5,206 bases of DNA from Nitrososphaerota archaeon. Lineage in GTDB: Archaea; Thermoproteota; Nitrososphaeria; Nitrososphaerales; CADDZS01. This document shows, piece by piece, positions 4,919 through 5,206 of the stretch. Under the pieces are notes generated by a model. The model saw nothing but the letters and a program-made list of their open reading frames with translations. It had not been told where the DNA came from and did not search any database. The position numbers and the translations under genes are program-made. Within the stretch, counting starts at the first letter, position 1, and each line of letters starts with the position of its first letter. The stretch spans positions 1-5,206 of the forward strand of contig JAPCJU010000104.1 of NCBI GenBank assembly GCA_027886795.1, given 5' to 3'.

Positions 4919-5206
4919 CTAAGCCGCCGCGTCTCGATCTTCTTTTTCCAGACTGTCCAATATCGATTCTCTCAAAAGAGATTCTGAGATTCCCTCAGAT
5001 CCGAGCACCTCGTTTTTCGACTTCCACATTTTGGGATAAGTTCCAACCGCCATGATCACTCGCTTTGTGAGAGCCACGAGTCCATGTTCCTGCGAGATGA
5101 TCTCTTTTTCTTCTAGTTGGGCTTCCGCAATCGCGACAAGTTCACCTTTTCCAGTTGTAATTCTCACGACCTCTCCCTTCTGTATTCCCCTGGAAATTGA
5201 GACAAC
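4919..5206 (-). CDS. cbf5: tRNA/rRNA pseudouridine synthase Cbf5 (dyskerin homologue), C-terminal PUA region
   Basis: The reading frame is open to the right edge, giving the last 95 residues; the catalytic domain is outside the window. Cbf5 is the catalytic subunit of archaeal H/ACA ribonucleoproteins, isomerising uridine to pseudouridine in rRNA, and it can also act on tRNA U55. The visible part is a PUA RNA-binding domain: GIQKGEVVRITTGKGELVAIAEA, then EHGLVALTKRVIM (outline), ending in GTYPKMWK, the counterpart of the (W/T)YPK(L/M)W signature at the end of archaeal Cbf5. A tail of about 30 charged residues follows, with helix ISESLLRESILDSLEKED. The GTG at 5167 is internal, not the start, since similarity continues upstream of it. 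It ends 73 nt before the tRNA-Ser gene and runs in the same direction. Confidence 0.9.
   Translation of the reverse strand, partial: VVSISRGIQKGEVVRITTGKGELVAIAEAQLEEKEIISQEHGLVALTKRVIMAVGTYPKMWKSKNEVLGSEGISESLLRESILDSLEKEDRDAAA

Noticed and set aside
4708..5055. Plus-strand 115-codon open frame
   Set aside because: It is antisense to the tRNA 5' half and to the cbf5 PUA coding region, with no family features.
1..5206. CRISPR array, transposon ends or long direct repeats
   Set aside because: I saw no regularly spaced repeats, no transposase-like protein and no flanking inverted repeats by eye; a self-alignment would settle this.

Overview
The window looks like chromosomal DNA of an archaeon of the TACK / Thermoproteota group, probably Nitrososphaeria (Thaumarchaeota) or a close relative. 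The reasons are a transcription factor B gene, the C-terminus of an archaeal-type Cbf5/dyskerin pseudouridine synthase, a tRNA gene interrupted by several archaeal-type introns, and TATA-like boxes about 24-30 nt in front of start codons, as expected for leaderless archaeal transcripts. The lineage below archaeon is inference. No mobile element, CRISPR array or phage-like gene is visible.

Layout. 1-368 (minus) is the N-terminal third of an isocitrate/isopropylmalate dehydrogenase family enzyme that runs off the left edge. 369-558 is a divergent promoter region. 559-906 (plus) is an unrecognised small acidic protein, followed by 945-1481 (plus), a zinc-ribbon plus paired-CBS-domain protein. 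1478-1684 (minus) is a 68-residue unknown protein whose stop codon interlocks with that of the CBS gene. 1803-2744 (plus) is transcription factor B. 2770-3318 (minus) is an unrecognised helical protein. 3375-3899 (minus; possible upstream GTG at 3935) is a divergent dCTP deaminase/dUTPase-fold protein. 3979-4608 (plus) is a class I SAM-dependent methyltransferase, divergent from it. 4623-4845 (minus) is tRNA-Ser(GGA), and 4919-5206 (minus) is the C-terminal end of cbf5, which runs off the right edge.

The genes do not form one pathway. They are mostly short transcription units with alternating direction: information processing (TFB, Cbf5, tRNA), nucleotide metabolism, central carbon metabolism and a few orphans. 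Several starts are GTG or TTG, and for four or five genes a TATA-like box at the right distance supports the chosen start.

The most notable item is the tRNA-Ser gene. Its 223 bp can be folded into a regular 85-nt class II tRNA only by removing three introns: 40 nt in the D-loop, 44 nt in the anticodon stem (between positions 29 and 30) and 54 nt at the canonical 37/38 site. Other points are a deaminase-like protein that lacks the usual active-site aspartate, an IDH-family enzyme with an altered substrate/cofactor motif, and three uncharacterised small proteins. I did not find evidence of a defence or other novel multi-gene system.
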